The notes beneath the pieces were generated by a model. That model had not been told where the DNA came from. It ran no database searches and saw only the letters and a program-made list of their open reading frames with translations. The translations under genes were made by a program, and so were the position numbers. Below, piece after piece: positions 55,082 to 63,899 of a stretch of 64,000 bases of DNA (positions within the stretch are counted from its first letter, which is position 1; every line of letters begins with the position of its first letter). The stretch spans positions 1 through 64,000 of the forward strand of contig JAYUMU010000134.1 of assembly GCA_043762325.1 (NCBI GenBank), given 5' to 3'. The stretch comes from JANXSS01 sp025356535 (GTDB lineage: Bacteria; Pseudomonadota; Gammaproteobacteria; Burkholderiales; Burkholderiaceae_D).

Positions 55082-55486
55082 TCAGCCGCGCCGGCTGATG
55101 TGCACCAGCATGCGGATGATTTCGCGGGCGATCATCTGGTAGTGCGCGTCCAGACGCTGCAAGTCCGAAATCAGCTTGACGTCGTCGGAAGCAAAGCGCG
55201 CCGTCATGTCGCCGTTGCCCGCCTGGGCCGGCATTTCAGCGCCGCCAAAACGCAGCCACTCGGCAGACACGCCGAGCCAGTAAGCCAGCGTGCGCAATTT
55301 TTCCTGGGTCGGAATGGCTTCGCCGACGAGCCATTTGCGCGCCGCATGCACGGTGATGGGACGACCGGCAAAACGCACGTTGAATTCGCGCGCCAGCTGC
55401 GTCGGGCTTTCAGGAGAATAAGCGGCATTTCGCATGGACTGCTGGAGTCGGCTGCTGAAGTCTTCGCGTTCTATCGATGCTTTCAT
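55082..55486 (-). CDS. Helix-turn-helix transcriptional regulator
   Basis: A 134-residue protein. SPTQLAREFNVRFAGRPITVHAARKWLVGEAIPTQEKLRTLAYWLGVSAEWLRFG at about residues 28-82 is an HTH_XRE-like pattern; the C-terminal helices may be for dimer formation. ATG 55486 was preferred. Its promoter side has a GGACGAA/TTCGTCC inverted repeat (55626-55654), a possible operator. Confidence 0.75.
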   Translation of the reverse strand: MKASIEREDFSSRLQQSMRNAAYSPESPTQLAREFNVRFAGRPITVHAARKWLVGEAIPTQEKLRTLAYWLGVSAEWLRFGGAEMPAQAGNGDMTARFASDDVKLISDLQRLDAHYQMIAREIIRMLVHISRRG

Positions 55487-55625
55487 TGGCGCCAACTATT
55501 TCACGTCATCGAGTGATTGTCAGTCTCTGCAATCAAAAAACCGGTTGTGGAGAAGACAGGAGCACCGATCAGCCTTGGTGCCGAGTACACCTTTGTGGTT
55601 GCTTCATCCGATGTTGTTGATTGTT

Positions 55626-55654
55626 GGACGAAAAATCTTGTTAAAAGTTCGTCC
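55626..55654. repeat. Inverted repeat upstream of the HTH regulator
   Basis: GGACGAA (55626-55632) and TTCGTCC (55648-55654), exact complement, 15-bp spacer. In the 212-bp gap between the regulator's 5' end and the MBL gene's 3' end. Operator candidate. Confidence 0.5.
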
Positions 55655-55698
55655 ATATCGCGCGGCCATCGTCCGGGGTGTCGATTTGCGCAAGGCAG

Positions 55699-56769
55699 TC
55701 AGCGCGCGCATTGCCGGAAACGAATCACGCCGTCGGCTTCGCAGCGCCGCTCCAGGATGCCGTCGTACCAGAGCTTGTGCAGGTGTGCCAAGGCTTCCCC
55801 GAGTGCAAACGTGAGCTGGTGCACGTCCAGCGCGCGCGGAAACATGATCGGCACGATGGTCGCGGCAGACTGCGCCACGGCGCAGGCGTCGACCACTTCG
55901 CCCAGGCGTGCGGCATGATGCGCGTCGAGTTGCGCGATGCGGATCGGCAGGCCGCGAAACGGCTTGCCGTGCGACGGCAGCACCAGTGTCGAGGCCGCCA
56001 GGGCGGAGAATTTCTGCAGCGAGTCCAGGTACGACTGCACCGGATTTGCCAGCGGCTCGACGGCGAACACCGACACGTTGGTCGAAATGCGCGGCAACAC
56101 CATGTCGCCCGCAATCAGGATGCCGAGCGCCTCGCAATGCAGCGCCGCATGTTCGGGCGAATGGCCGAAGCCGGTGATGACGCGCCAGGCATGCCCGCCG
56201 ATCTGTACCGGCTGGCCGTCCTGCAGCCGCACGTAGGCTTCGGGCACGGCCGGCACCAGCGTCGGATAGTAGCTGCGGCGCTCGCCGAGCTGCTGCAGCA
56301 GCGCCGGATCGGCGGCGCCATGCCGGCGAAAATGCGGCAGCGACGCGGTGCCGTCGACGCCGGGCAGCGCCGCCGACATCATGCGCGCAAAGCCGTATTC
56401 GCCGGCCGTCATCCAGAGCGGCGCGGCCCAGCGCCGGCACAGCCAGTCGGCCAGGCCGACATGATCGGGATGGCAGTGCGTGCACAGCACCCGCACGATC
56501 GGCAGGCCGCGCAGGTGGCTGGCGAAAATGGTTTCCCAGTAGCCGCGGGTGGCGTCGTCGGCAATGCCGCAATCGACTGCGGTCCAGCCGTGGCGCGGGC
56601 CGTCCTCGGTATCGATGGTGTCTTCCAGCAGCCACAGGTTGATGTGGTTGAGTGCGAACGGCAACCCCATGCGCAGCCAGAGCACGCCCGGCGCGATTTC
56701 ATGGACGGCGCCGAGTTCGGGCACGAAGTCGGCAAGCGGATAATCGAGTTGGGCTTCGAGCGGGTTCAT
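55699..56769 (-). CDS. Metallo-beta-lactamase fold hydrolase
   Basis: A 356-residue member of the MBL superfamily. Seen: the metal motif VLCTHCHPDHVGLADWL (HxHxDH-like, HCHPDH), a GHSPEHAAL metal histidine, GDMVLPRISTN (Asp), and SHGKPFRG (His). The last 100 residues are helical. Similar proteins hydrolyse thioesters or lactones; this one sits next to the acyl-CoA genes. ATG 56769 (MNPLEAQLDY) was chosen. Confidence 0.85.
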   Translation of the reverse strand: MNPLEAQLDYPLADFVPELGAVHEIAPGVLWLRMGLPFALNHINLWLLEDTIDTEDGPRHGWTAVDCGIADDATRGYWETIFASHLRGLPIVRVLCTHCHPDHVGLADWLCRRWAAPLWMTAGEYGFARMMSAALPGVDGTASLPHFRRHGAADPALLQQLGERRSYYPTLVPAVPEAYVRLQDGQPVQIGGHAWRVITGFGHSPEHAALHCEALGILIAGDMVLPRISTNVSVFAVEPLANPVQSYLDSLQKFSALAASTLVLPSHGKPFRGLPIRIAQLDAHHAARLGEVVDACAVAQSAATIVPIMFPRALDVHQLTFALGEALAHLHKLWYDGILERRCEADGVIRFRQCAR

Positions 56770-56972
56770 GAGTGAGTCCAGTAAAAACGGCAGGCGCCGG
56801 TGGCAGGGAAAAATCGGTCGGGACGCAGCGTGCAGGAGCGGCCGGGCGTGTACGCGGCAACCGGTTCGCGCTATGATCCGGTTGCAAAATCGACGTCGCG
56901 GCCAGCCTCTTGCCTGGTTGCGCCTTGCGGCAGCATCTTGCAGCATCCCTTCGCAACATACCAGAGGACAGC

Positions 56973-58157
56973 ATGCGCGACCTACCCGGCCTGAGTTTCG
57001 ATCATGGCGATGACATCGCTGCCCTGCGTGACACCGTTGCCCAGTTTGCCCGGGCGGAAATCGCGCCGCGCGCCGCCGAGATCGACCGCAGCGACCAGTT
57101 TCCGATGGACCTGTGGAAGAAGATGGGAAGCCTGGGCGTGCTCGGCGTGACCGTCGAGGAAGAATACGGCGGCACCGCGATGGGGTATCTGGCCCACATC
57201 ATCGCCATGGAAGAGATTTCGCGCGCCTCGGCCTCGGTCGGCCTGTCGTACGGCGCCCATTCGAACCTGTGCGTCAACCAGATCCGCCGCAACGGCAGTG
57301 CCGAACAGAAGGCGAAATATCTGCCCAAGCTGGTCTCGGGCGAGTACATCGGCGCGCTGGCCATGTCGGAACCGAATGCCGGCTCGGACGTGGTCAGCAT
57401 GAAGCTGCGCGCCGAATTCAAGGGCGACCGCTGGATCCTCAATGGCACCAAGATGTGGATCACCAACGGGCCGGATGCCGACGTCATGGTGGTGTACGCG
57501 AAGAGCGACTTCGAAGCCGGCGCACGCGGCATGACGGCGTTCCTGGTCGAAAAAACCGCGCCGGGTTTTTCGGTGGCGCAGAAACTCGACAAGCTCGGCA
57601 TGCGCGGCTCGCACACCGGCGAACTGGTGTTTCGCGACTGCGAGATACCGGCCGAGAATGTGCTGGGCGGCGAGGGCCGTGGCGTCAACGTGCTGATGTC
57701 GGGCCTCGATTACGAGCGCAGCGTGCTCTCGGGCGGGCCGCTGGGGATCATGCAGGCCTGCATGGATGTGGTGGTGCCGTATGTGCACGAGCGAAAGCAG
57801 TTCGGCCAGCCGATCGGCGAATTCCAGCTCATGCAGGGCAAGCTGGCCGACATGTATTCGACCATGATGGCCTGCAAGGCGTATGTGTACGCCGTCGGCC
57901 AGGCCTGCGACCGGGCAAAGACGCCGGAAGCGGTTCGGGCGTTGCGCAAGGACGCCGCCGGGGCGATCCTGTATTCGGCCGAAAAAGCCACCTGGATGGC
58001 CGGCGAAACCATCCAGGCGCTGGGCGGCAACGGCTACATCAACGACTATCCGGCCGGGCGCCTCTGGCGTGACGCCAAGCTCTACGAGATCGGTGCGGGT
58101 ACCAGCGAGATCCGGCGCATGCTGATCGGCCGCGAACTGTTTTCGGAAACGCGCTGA
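56973..58157 (+). CDS. liuA: Isovaleryl-CoA dehydrogenase
   Basis: A 394-residue acyl-CoA dehydrogenase. The catalytic base is likely Glu248, in GLDYERSVLSGGPLGIM, the helix position that is specific to isovaleryl-CoA dehydrogenases rather than the C-terminal Glu of other family members. Also seen: SYGAHSNLCVNQI, the FAD segment ALAMSEPNAGSDVVSM, and ALGGNGYINDYPAGRLWRDAKLYEIGAGTSEI. It oxidises isovaleryl-CoA to 3-methylcrotonyl-CoA in leucine degradation. AGAGGA precedes ATG 56973. Starts a run leading to an MCC subunit. Confidence 0.93.
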   Translation: MRDLPGLSFDHGDDIAALRDTVAQFARAEIAPRAAEIDRSDQFPMDLWKKMGSLGVLGVTVEEEYGGTAMGYLAHIIAMEEISRASASVGLSYGAHSNLCVNQIRRNGSAEQKAKYLPKLVSGEYIGALAMSEPNAGSDVVSMKLRAEFKGDRWILNGTKMWITNGPDADVMVVYAKSDFEAGARGMTAFLVEKTAPGFSVAQKLDKLGMRGSHTGELVFRDCEIPAENVLGGEGRGVNVLMSGLDYERSVLSGGPLGIMQACMDVVVPYVHERKQFGQPIGEFQLMQGKLADMYSTMMACKAYVYAVGQACDRAKTPEAVRALRKDAAGAILYSAEKATWMAGETIQALGGNGYINDYPAGRLWRDAKLYEIGAGTSEIRRMLIGRELFSETR

Positions 58158-58171
58158 AGGCCCGGCCTGCC

Positions 58172-59155
58172 ATGCCGCCGCAGGCTTTTGCGCAGCGTGC
58201 GCTGCATGTCGAAACGCCGCTGCTGCAGCACCGGCAGCTGTCGGCGGCGGGCGGGCGGGAAGTCTGGCTCAAGCTCGACAATCTGCAGCCCTCGGGTTCC
58301 TTCAAGCTGCGCGGCATCGGGCTGCTGTGCCAGCGCGCGGTCGCCGCCGGCGCGACGCACCTGGTCTGTCCCTCGGGCGGCAATGCCGGTTTTGCCGCGG
58401 CGGTCGCCGGCGTGGCGCTTGGCGTGCGCACCACGGTGGTGGTGCCGTCGACGACCGCCGCGGCAGTGGTCGAGGCCATTGCGGCAATCGGCGCAACGGT
58501 GGTCGTCCATGGCGCGGTCTGGGATGACGCCAATGGGCACGCGCAGCGGCTGTGCGCGCAGCCGGGCGCGGTCTGCATTCCGCCGTTCGATCATCCGGCA
58601 ATCTGGGACGGCAACGCGACGCTGATCGACGAGGCGGTGCGGCAACTGGCGCGGATGCAGGATGCAGCCGACAGCACGCATGGCAGCTTCGACGCCGTCG
58701 TCTGTTCGGTCGGCGGCGGCGGCCTCCTGTGCGGCGTGCTGGAAGGCCTGCATCGCAATGGCCTGGCGCAGGTGCCGGTAGTGGCAGTGGAAACCGCCGG
58801 CGCTGCATCGTATGCGGCTGCGCTCGCAGCCGGCGCGCCGGTGCGACTCGATGCGATCACCTCGGTTGCGAGCTCGCTTGGCGCGCGCCAGGTCGCGCAG
58901 GCAGCCGTCGACTGGCGCCTGCGCCACGACATCAGCAGCGTGGTGGTGACCGACGCCGATGCGGTCGAGGCCTGCCTGCGCTTTGCGGCGGACCTGCGCA
59001 TGCTGGTCGAGCCGGCCTGCGGCGCGGCACTGGCCGTGGCCTACCGCGATCTGCCGGTACTGCAGCGTTTTCGCCGGCCGCTTTTCATTGTCTGTGGCGG
59101 CATCGGCGTCGATCTGGCTACACTAGCGTCTTTGCAGCAGCGTTTCGACCTGTAG
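58172..59155 (+). CDS. PLP-dependent serine/threonine dehydratase-like enzyme
   Basis: A 327-residue fold-type II PLP enzyme. PSGSFKLRG holds the Schiff-base lysine at residue 45; SGGNAGFA is the substrate Asn loop; SVGGGGLL binds phosphate near residue 180. Resembles L-serine dehydratase of the eukaryotic type. It lies 14 bp after isovaleryl-CoA dehydrogenase and could feed pyruvate or 2-oxobutyrate, though its true substrate is unknown. Confidence 0.83.
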   Translation: MPPQAFAQRALHVETPLLQHRQLSAAGGREVWLKLDNLQPSGSFKLRGIGLLCQRAVAAGATHLVCPSGGNAGFAAAVAGVALGVRTTVVVPSTTAAAVVEAIAAIGATVVVHGAVWDDANGHAQRLCAQPGAVCIPPFDHPAIWDGNATLIDEAVRQLARMQDAADSTHGSFDAVVCSVGGGGLLCGVLEGLHRNGLAQVPVVAVETAGAASYAAALAAGAPVRLDAITSVASSLGARQVAQAAVDWRLRHDISSVVVTDADAVEACLRFAADLRMLVEPACGAALAVAYRDLPVLQRFRRPLFIVCGGIGVDLATLASLQQRFDL

Positions 59156-59201
59156 CCGCTGCGCCGCGCTCACCTGCCTGCCCCCGCCGACTGAAAAGCA
59201 C

Positions 59202-61031
59202 ATGAACAATTCCGCGCATTTCCCCAAGCTGCTGTCGTCGCAGATCGCCTTCGACATCGCCCGCATGATCGTCGACGGCTTCGACAAGCATTACCGGCTG
59301 TTTCGTGAAACCAGCCGGCGCGCCAAGCAGCATTTCGAGGCCGGCACCTGGAAGGTCGCCCAGGCCGAGCTGCGCGAGCGGATTTCCTACTACGACAAGC
59401 GGGTGCGCGAATGCGTGGCGCTGCTGGAAGATGAATACGCCGCCGACGAACTGACTGATGACGTCTGGCGCGAAGTGAAGCTGCATTACATCGGTCTGCT
59501 GACCGACCACAAGCAGCCGGAACTGGCCGAGACCTTCTTCAACTCGGTCTGCTGCAAGATCCTGCACCGGGCGTATTTTCACAACGACTTCATTTTCGTG
59601 CGGCCGGCGATCTCCACCGAGTACATCGAAAACGAAGAACCGGTGCCGACCTACCGGGTGTATTACCCGTCGAAGGACGGCCTGTTCTATTCGATCAAGC
59701 GGGTCGTCACCAACCTCCAGCTCCAGCGGCCCTTCGCTGATCTGGATCGCGACGTGGCGCTGGTGGAAGCGCGCCTCAAAACCATCTTCGGCGACGCCGA
59801 GCCGGAGCCGAATCACCAGATCCAGGTGCTGTCGTCGCTGTTCTACCGCAACAAGGGCGCCTACCTGGTCGGCAAGGGCATCAACGGCAACCGCGAATAT
59901 CCCTTCGTCGTGCCGATCCTGCACAACCGGCGCGGCGAACTGGTGCTCGATACCGTCCTGTTCGACACCAGGATGATCACGGTGCTGTTTTCCTTTACCC
60001 GCGCCTACTTCATGGTCGACATCGAAGTGCCCTCGGCCTACGTGCAGTTCGTGCGCACCCTTTTGCCGACCAAGCCGCGCAGCGAGATCTACACCATGTT
60101 CGGCTTGCAAAAGCATGGCAAGTCGCTGTTCTACCGCGACTTCCTGCACCACCTGCGGCATTCCTCGGACCGCTTCGAAGCCGCGCCCGGCATCCGCGGG
60201 CTGGTGATGGTGGTGTTTTCGCTGCCGTCGTTTCCGTATGTCTTCAAGGTCATCAAGGATCACTTTCCGGCGCCGAAGGAAACCACCCGCGCCATCGTGA
60301 TGGAAAAATACCTGCTGGTGAAAAACCACGACCGCGTCGGTCGCATGGCCGACACGCTCGAATATTCCGACGTTGCCTTTCCGCGCAGCCGCTTTGGCGA
60401 GGAACTGCTGGCCGAACTCAAAGAGGTGGCGCCCTCGATCGTCGAGGAAGACGGCGACAACATCGTGATCCGGCACCTGTACATCGAACGGCGCATGATC
60501 CCGCTGAACATGTGGCTGTCGGCCGCCGAACAGAATGGCGACCAGGCGGCGCTCGAACACGGCATCGTCGAATACGGCAACGCCATCAAGGAACTGGTGG
60601 GCGTGAACATTTTTCCCGGCGACATGCTCTACAAGAATTTCGGCGTCACCCGCCACGGCCGCGTGGTGTTCTACGATTACGACGAGATCGAATACATCAC
60701 CGACTGCAATTTCCGCACGATTCCGCAGCCCAGGAATGAAGAAGACGAGATGGCGTCCGAGCCCTGGTATCCGATTGCCAGGAACGATGTCTTTCCGGAG
60801 CAGTTCGGCACTTTTTTGCTCGGCAATGACAACGTGCGCAAGTATTTCATGGCCCATCATGCCGACCTGCTCACGCAGCAGTTCTGGCAGGGCCGCAAAG
60901 AGCGGATAATGGACGGCCAGGTCGACGACGTCTATCCGTATCCGCAGCAATGCCGCTTCAGCAATCCGGCAAGCAGCGCCGGCCAGAGCGTCCCCGTGCC
61001 GCATGCCACCTGGTCGATCCAGGCGGCGTAG
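59202..61031 (+). CDS. aceK: Isocitrate dehydrogenase kinase/phosphatase
   Basis: A 609-residue bifunctional enzyme that phosphorylates or dephosphorylates isocitrate dehydrogenase and so sends carbon through the glyoxylate bypass. Full family length. The kinase-like half holds GIRGLVMVVFSLPSFPYVFKVIKDHF at about residues 330-356, NMWLSAAEQNGDQAALEHGIVEYGNAIKELV and the metal-site DYDEIEY. In E. coli it lies with aceBA, but here it sits between the leucine-degradation dehydrogenase and thiolase. Confidence 0.95.
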   Translation: MNNSAHFPKLLSSQIAFDIARMIVDGFDKHYRLFRETSRRAKQHFEAGTWKVAQAELRERISYYDKRVRECVALLEDEYAADELTDDVWREVKLHYIGLLTDHKQPELAETFFNSVCCKILHRAYFHNDFIFVRPAISTEYIENEEPVPTYRVYYPSKDGLFYSIKRVVTNLQLQRPFADLDRDVALVEARLKTIFGDAEPEPNHQIQVLSSLFYRNKGAYLVGKGINGNREYPFVVPILHNRRGELVLDTVLFDTRMITVLFSFTRAYFMVDIEVPSAYVQFVRTLLPTKPRSEIYTMFGLQKHGKSLFYRDFLHHLRHSSDRFEAAPGIRGLVMVVFSLPSFPYVFKVIKDHFPAPKETTRAIVMEKYLLVKNHDRVGRMADTLEYSDVAFPRSRFGEELLAELKEVAPSIVEEDGDNIVIRHLYIERRMIPLNMWLSAAEQNGDQAALEHGIVEYGNAIKELVGVNIFPGDMLYKNFGVTRHGRVVFYDYDEIEYITDCNFRTIPQPRNEEDEMASEPWYPIARNDVFPEQFGTFLLGNDNVRKYFMAHHADLLTQQFWQGRKERIMDGQVDDVYPYPQQCRFSNPASSAGQSVPVPHATWSIQAA

Positions 61032-61064
61032 TCGAATCTTTCAGAACAATTTCAGGAGACAGCC

Positions 61065-62261
61065 ATGCAGGATCCAATCGTAATCGTCGGCGCCGCACGC
61101 ACACCGATGGGCGCCTTCCAGGGCGACTTTTCATCCCTTTCCGCGCATGACCTGGGCGCCGTTGCCATTCGCGCCGCCATCGAGCGCGCCGGCATCGCAC
61201 CCGACCAGGTCAACGAGGTCCTGTTCGGCAACTGCCTGATGGCGGGGCAGGGCCAGGCGCCGGCGCGGCAAGCCGCGATCAAGGCCGGCGTGCCGGTGTC
61301 GGCCGGGGCTGTCACGATGTCGAAGATGTGCGGCTCGGCGATGAAGGCGGCGATGATCGGCTTCGATTCGATCGTCGCCGGCAGCAACGAGGTGGTGGTC
61401 GCCGGCGGCATGGAATCGATGACGAATGCGCCGTACCTGGTGCCGAAGGCGCGCGGCGGCTATCGCATCGGCCATGGCATGCTGCTCGACCACATGATGT
61501 ACGACGGCCTGGAAGATGCCTACGACCGCGATGCGAAGGGTGGCGGCCGCTCGATGGGCACCTTTGCCGAAGAGTGCGCGGCGACCTACCGGTTCACCCG
61601 CGAGGAGCAGGATGCCTATGCGATCGAATCGGTGCGACGGGCGCAGGCCGCCACCACCGAAGGCTGGTTCAAGAACGAGATCGCCGCGGTGACGGTGTCG
61701 GGTCGCAACGGCGACACCGTGATCGACCGCGACGAAGGGCCGCTGAAGGCCAAGCTCGACAAGATCGCCAGCCTGAAACCGGCGTTCAAGAAAGACGGCA
61801 CCATCACGGCCGCATCGTCTTCTTCGATTAACGACGGCGCCGCGGCGCTGGTGCTGATGCGCGAATCGACGGCGAAAAAGCTCGGCGCAAAACCGATCGC
61901 CCGCATCCTCGGCCACGCGACGCATTCGCAGGCGCCGAACCTGTTCACGACCGCGCCGATCGGCGCCATCCACAAGCTCTTCAACAAGATCGGCTGGACG
62001 GTTGCCGACGTCGACCTGTATGAAATCAACGAAGCCTTTGCCGCCGTGCCGATGGCGGCGATGCGCGAACTCGACATATCGCACAGTAAGGTCAACATCC
62101 ATGGCGGCGCCTGCGCGCTCGGCCATCCGATCGGCGCTTCGGGCGCGCGCATCATCGTGACCCTGATCGGCGCCCTGCAGAAGACCGGCGGCAAGCGCGG
62201 CGTGGCGTCGCTTTGCATTGGCGGCGGTGAAGGCACGGCCATGGCAATCGAGATGCTGTGA
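61065..62261 (+). CDS. Acetyl-CoA acetyltransferase (thiolase)
   Basis: A 398-residue thiolase. The acyl-accepting Cys is residue 89 in SKMCGSAMKAA; the catalytic His lies in GGACALGHPIGASG; the second Cys is Cys384 in SLCIGGGEG. It catalyses acetoacetyl-CoA to two acetyl-CoA or the reverse, the last step of leucine breakdown. Preceded by AGGAG. On the same strand as the other acyl-CoA genes. Confidence 0.93.
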   Translation: MQDPIVIVGAARTPMGAFQGDFSSLSAHDLGAVAIRAAIERAGIAPDQVNEVLFGNCLMAGQGQAPARQAAIKAGVPVSAGAVTMSKMCGSAMKAAMIGFDSIVAGSNEVVVAGGMESMTNAPYLVPKARGGYRIGHGMLLDHMMYDGLEDAYDRDAKGGGRSMGTFAEECAATYRFTREEQDAYAIESVRRAQAATTEGWFKNEIAAVTVSGRNGDTVIDRDEGPLKAKLDKIASLKPAFKKDGTITAASSSSINDGAAALVLMRESTAKKLGAKPIARILGHATHSQAPNLFTTAPIGAIHKLFNKIGWTVADVDLYEINEAFAAVPMAAMRELDISHSKVNIHGGACALGHPIGASGARIIVTLIGALQKTGGKRGVASLCIGGGEGTAMAIEML

Positions 62262-62286
62262 GCGCGGCGCGCCTGATCGGCCCGGC

Positions 62287-63417
62287 ATGATCCTCACTGC
62301 AGAGCAGGAAATGATCCGCGACGCGCTGCGCGCCTTCTCGCGCGAGCAGTTGGCGCCCAATGCCGCCCGCTGGGACCGCGAGCATCATTTTCCGGCAGCC
62401 GAACTGCAGGCGCTGGCGGGCCTCGGCGCCTTCGGCGTGGCCGTGCCGGAAGCGCAGGGCGGCGCCGGTCTGGATTACGTCAGCCTGGCGCTGGTGCTGG
62501 AAGAAATCGCCGCCGGCGATGGCGGCACCTCGACCATCGTCTCGGTCAACAACTGCCCGGTCTGCAGCATCGGCATGATGAGCGCCAATGCGGCGCAGCA
62601 GGAACAATGGCTGCGACCGCTGGCGCAGGGCAAGATGCTCGGCGCCTTTTGCCTGACCGAGCCGCATGCCGGCAGCGACGCCTCCGACCTGCGCACCAGC
62701 GCCGTGCGCGATGGCGACAGCTACGTCATCAATGGCGTCAAGCAGTTCATCACCAGCGGCAAGAATGCCGATGTCGCCATCGTCATTGCGGTGACCGACC
62801 GCGCCGCCGGAAAACGCGGCATGAGCGCCTTCTGGGTGCCCACTGCTGCGCCCGGCTACGTCGTCGCCCGCCTGGAAGACAAGCTCGGCCAGCATTCGTC
62901 GGACACGGCGCAGATCCTCTTCGAAAACTGCCGCGTGCCCGCCGCAAACCTGATCGGCGAAGAAGGGCAGGGCTACCGGATCGCCCTGTCGGGACTCGAA
63001 GGCGGGCGCATCGGCATTGCCGCCCAGGCAGTCGGCATGGCGCGCGCGGCATTCGATGCGGCGCTCCTGTATGCAAAGCAGCGCAGCAGTTTCGGCCAGC
63101 CGATCTTTTCGCATCAGGCGGTGCAGTTCCGGCTGGCCGACATGGCAACGCAGATCGAGGCGGCGCGGCAGCTGCTGCTGCATGCGGCGGCGATGAAGGA
63201 TGCCGGCCTGCCTTGCCTGAAGGAGGCGGCGATGGCAAAGCTGTTTGCCAGCGAGATGGCCGAGCAGGTCTGCTCGGCGGCGATCCAGGTGCATGGCGGC
63301 TATGGTTATGTGAGCGACTTTCCGGTCGAGCGGATCTATCGCGACGTGCGGGTGTGCCAGATCTATGAAGGCACCAGCGACATCCAGAAGATCCTGATTG
63401 CGCGGGCGCTTGCGTGA
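62287..63417 (+). CDS. Acyl-CoA dehydrogenase
   Basis: A 376-residue ACAD family enzyme. LTEPHAGSDASDLRTSA is the FAD segment, FENCRVPAANLIGEEGQGYRIAL follows, and the catalytic Glu is residue 361 in QIYEGTSDIQ, the medium/short-chain position (unlike the isovaleryl enzyme upstream). Substrate unknown; likely short straight-chain. ATG 62287 fits the family start. Its stop overlaps the next gene as GTGA. Confidence 0.92.
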   Translation: MILTAEQEMIRDALRAFSREQLAPNAARWDREHHFPAAELQALAGLGAFGVAVPEAQGGAGLDYVSLALVLEEIAAGDGGTSTIVSVNNCPVCSIGMMSANAAQQEQWLRPLAQGKMLGAFCLTEPHAGSDASDLRTSAVRDGDSYVINGVKQFITSGKNADVAIVIAVTDRAAGKRGMSAFWVPTAAPGYVVARLEDKLGQHSSDTAQILFENCRVPAANLIGEEGQGYRIALSGLEGGRIGIAAQAVGMARAAFDAALLYAKQRSSFGQPIFSHQAVQFRLADMATQIEAARQLLLHAAAMKDAGLPCLKEAAMAKLFASEMAEQVCSAAIQVHGGYGYVSDFPVERIYRDVRVCQIYEGTSDIQKILIARALA

Positions 63418-63899
63418 GCAGCAGGGCCGTTGCACGCAACCCGCCAGCGCCCGCCTGTCCCTGCGGCAGCGGCGCGGCTTACCGCGATTGCTGCGGGCCT
63501 CTGCATGCGGGCGCGCCGGCGGCCACGGCAGAAGCCTTGATGCGGGCACGCTACAGCGCCTATGTGGCGGGCGACGATGCCTTCATTGCGGCGAGCTGGC
63601 ATGCGACGACGCGAGTGCCCATGACCAGCCTGAACCACGAGCCCGGCGCGCAGGCACCTACGCAGTGGCTCGGCCTCGACATCAGGCGCCATGAGGCAGC
63701 CGGCGACACGGCCACCGTCGAATTCGTCGCCCGCTTCAAGACCGGCGGCCGCGCCGAGCGGCTGCATGAAATCAGCCGCTTCGTGCGCGAAGGCGGCGCG
63801 TGGTGGTACGTCGATGGCAGCTTTCCTGATGCGCAGGCAGGCAGCACGACCGGCAGCAAGACAGCGACGATGACAAAAGCGAGGACACAAAAACAATGA
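63414..63899 (+). CDS. YchJ-like protein (SEC-C motif and NTF2-like domain)
   Basis: A 161-residue protein. The N-terminus has CPCGSGAAYRDCCG (residues 15-28), a zinc-binding SEC-C-like motif, and the rest (RYSAYVAGDDAFIAASWHATTR...VEFVARFKTGGRAERLHEISRFVREGGAWWYVDG) is the NTF2-like fold of UPF0225/YchJ. Function unknown. GTG 63414 overlaps the dehydrogenase stop; its own stop overlaps the next start (ATGA). Confidence 0.85.
   Translation: MSSRAVARNPPAPACPCGSGAAYRDCCGPLHAGAPAATAEALMRARYSAYVAGDDAFIAASWHATTRVPMTSLNHEPGAQAPTQWLGLDIRRHEAAGDTATVEFVARFKTGGRAERLHEISRFVREGGAWWYVDGSFPDAQAGSTTGSKTATMTKARTQKQ

Noticed and set aside
59118..61004. 628-codon antisense frame opposite aceK
   Set aside because: Same reason; composition follows the sense gene and there is no ribosome site or family match.
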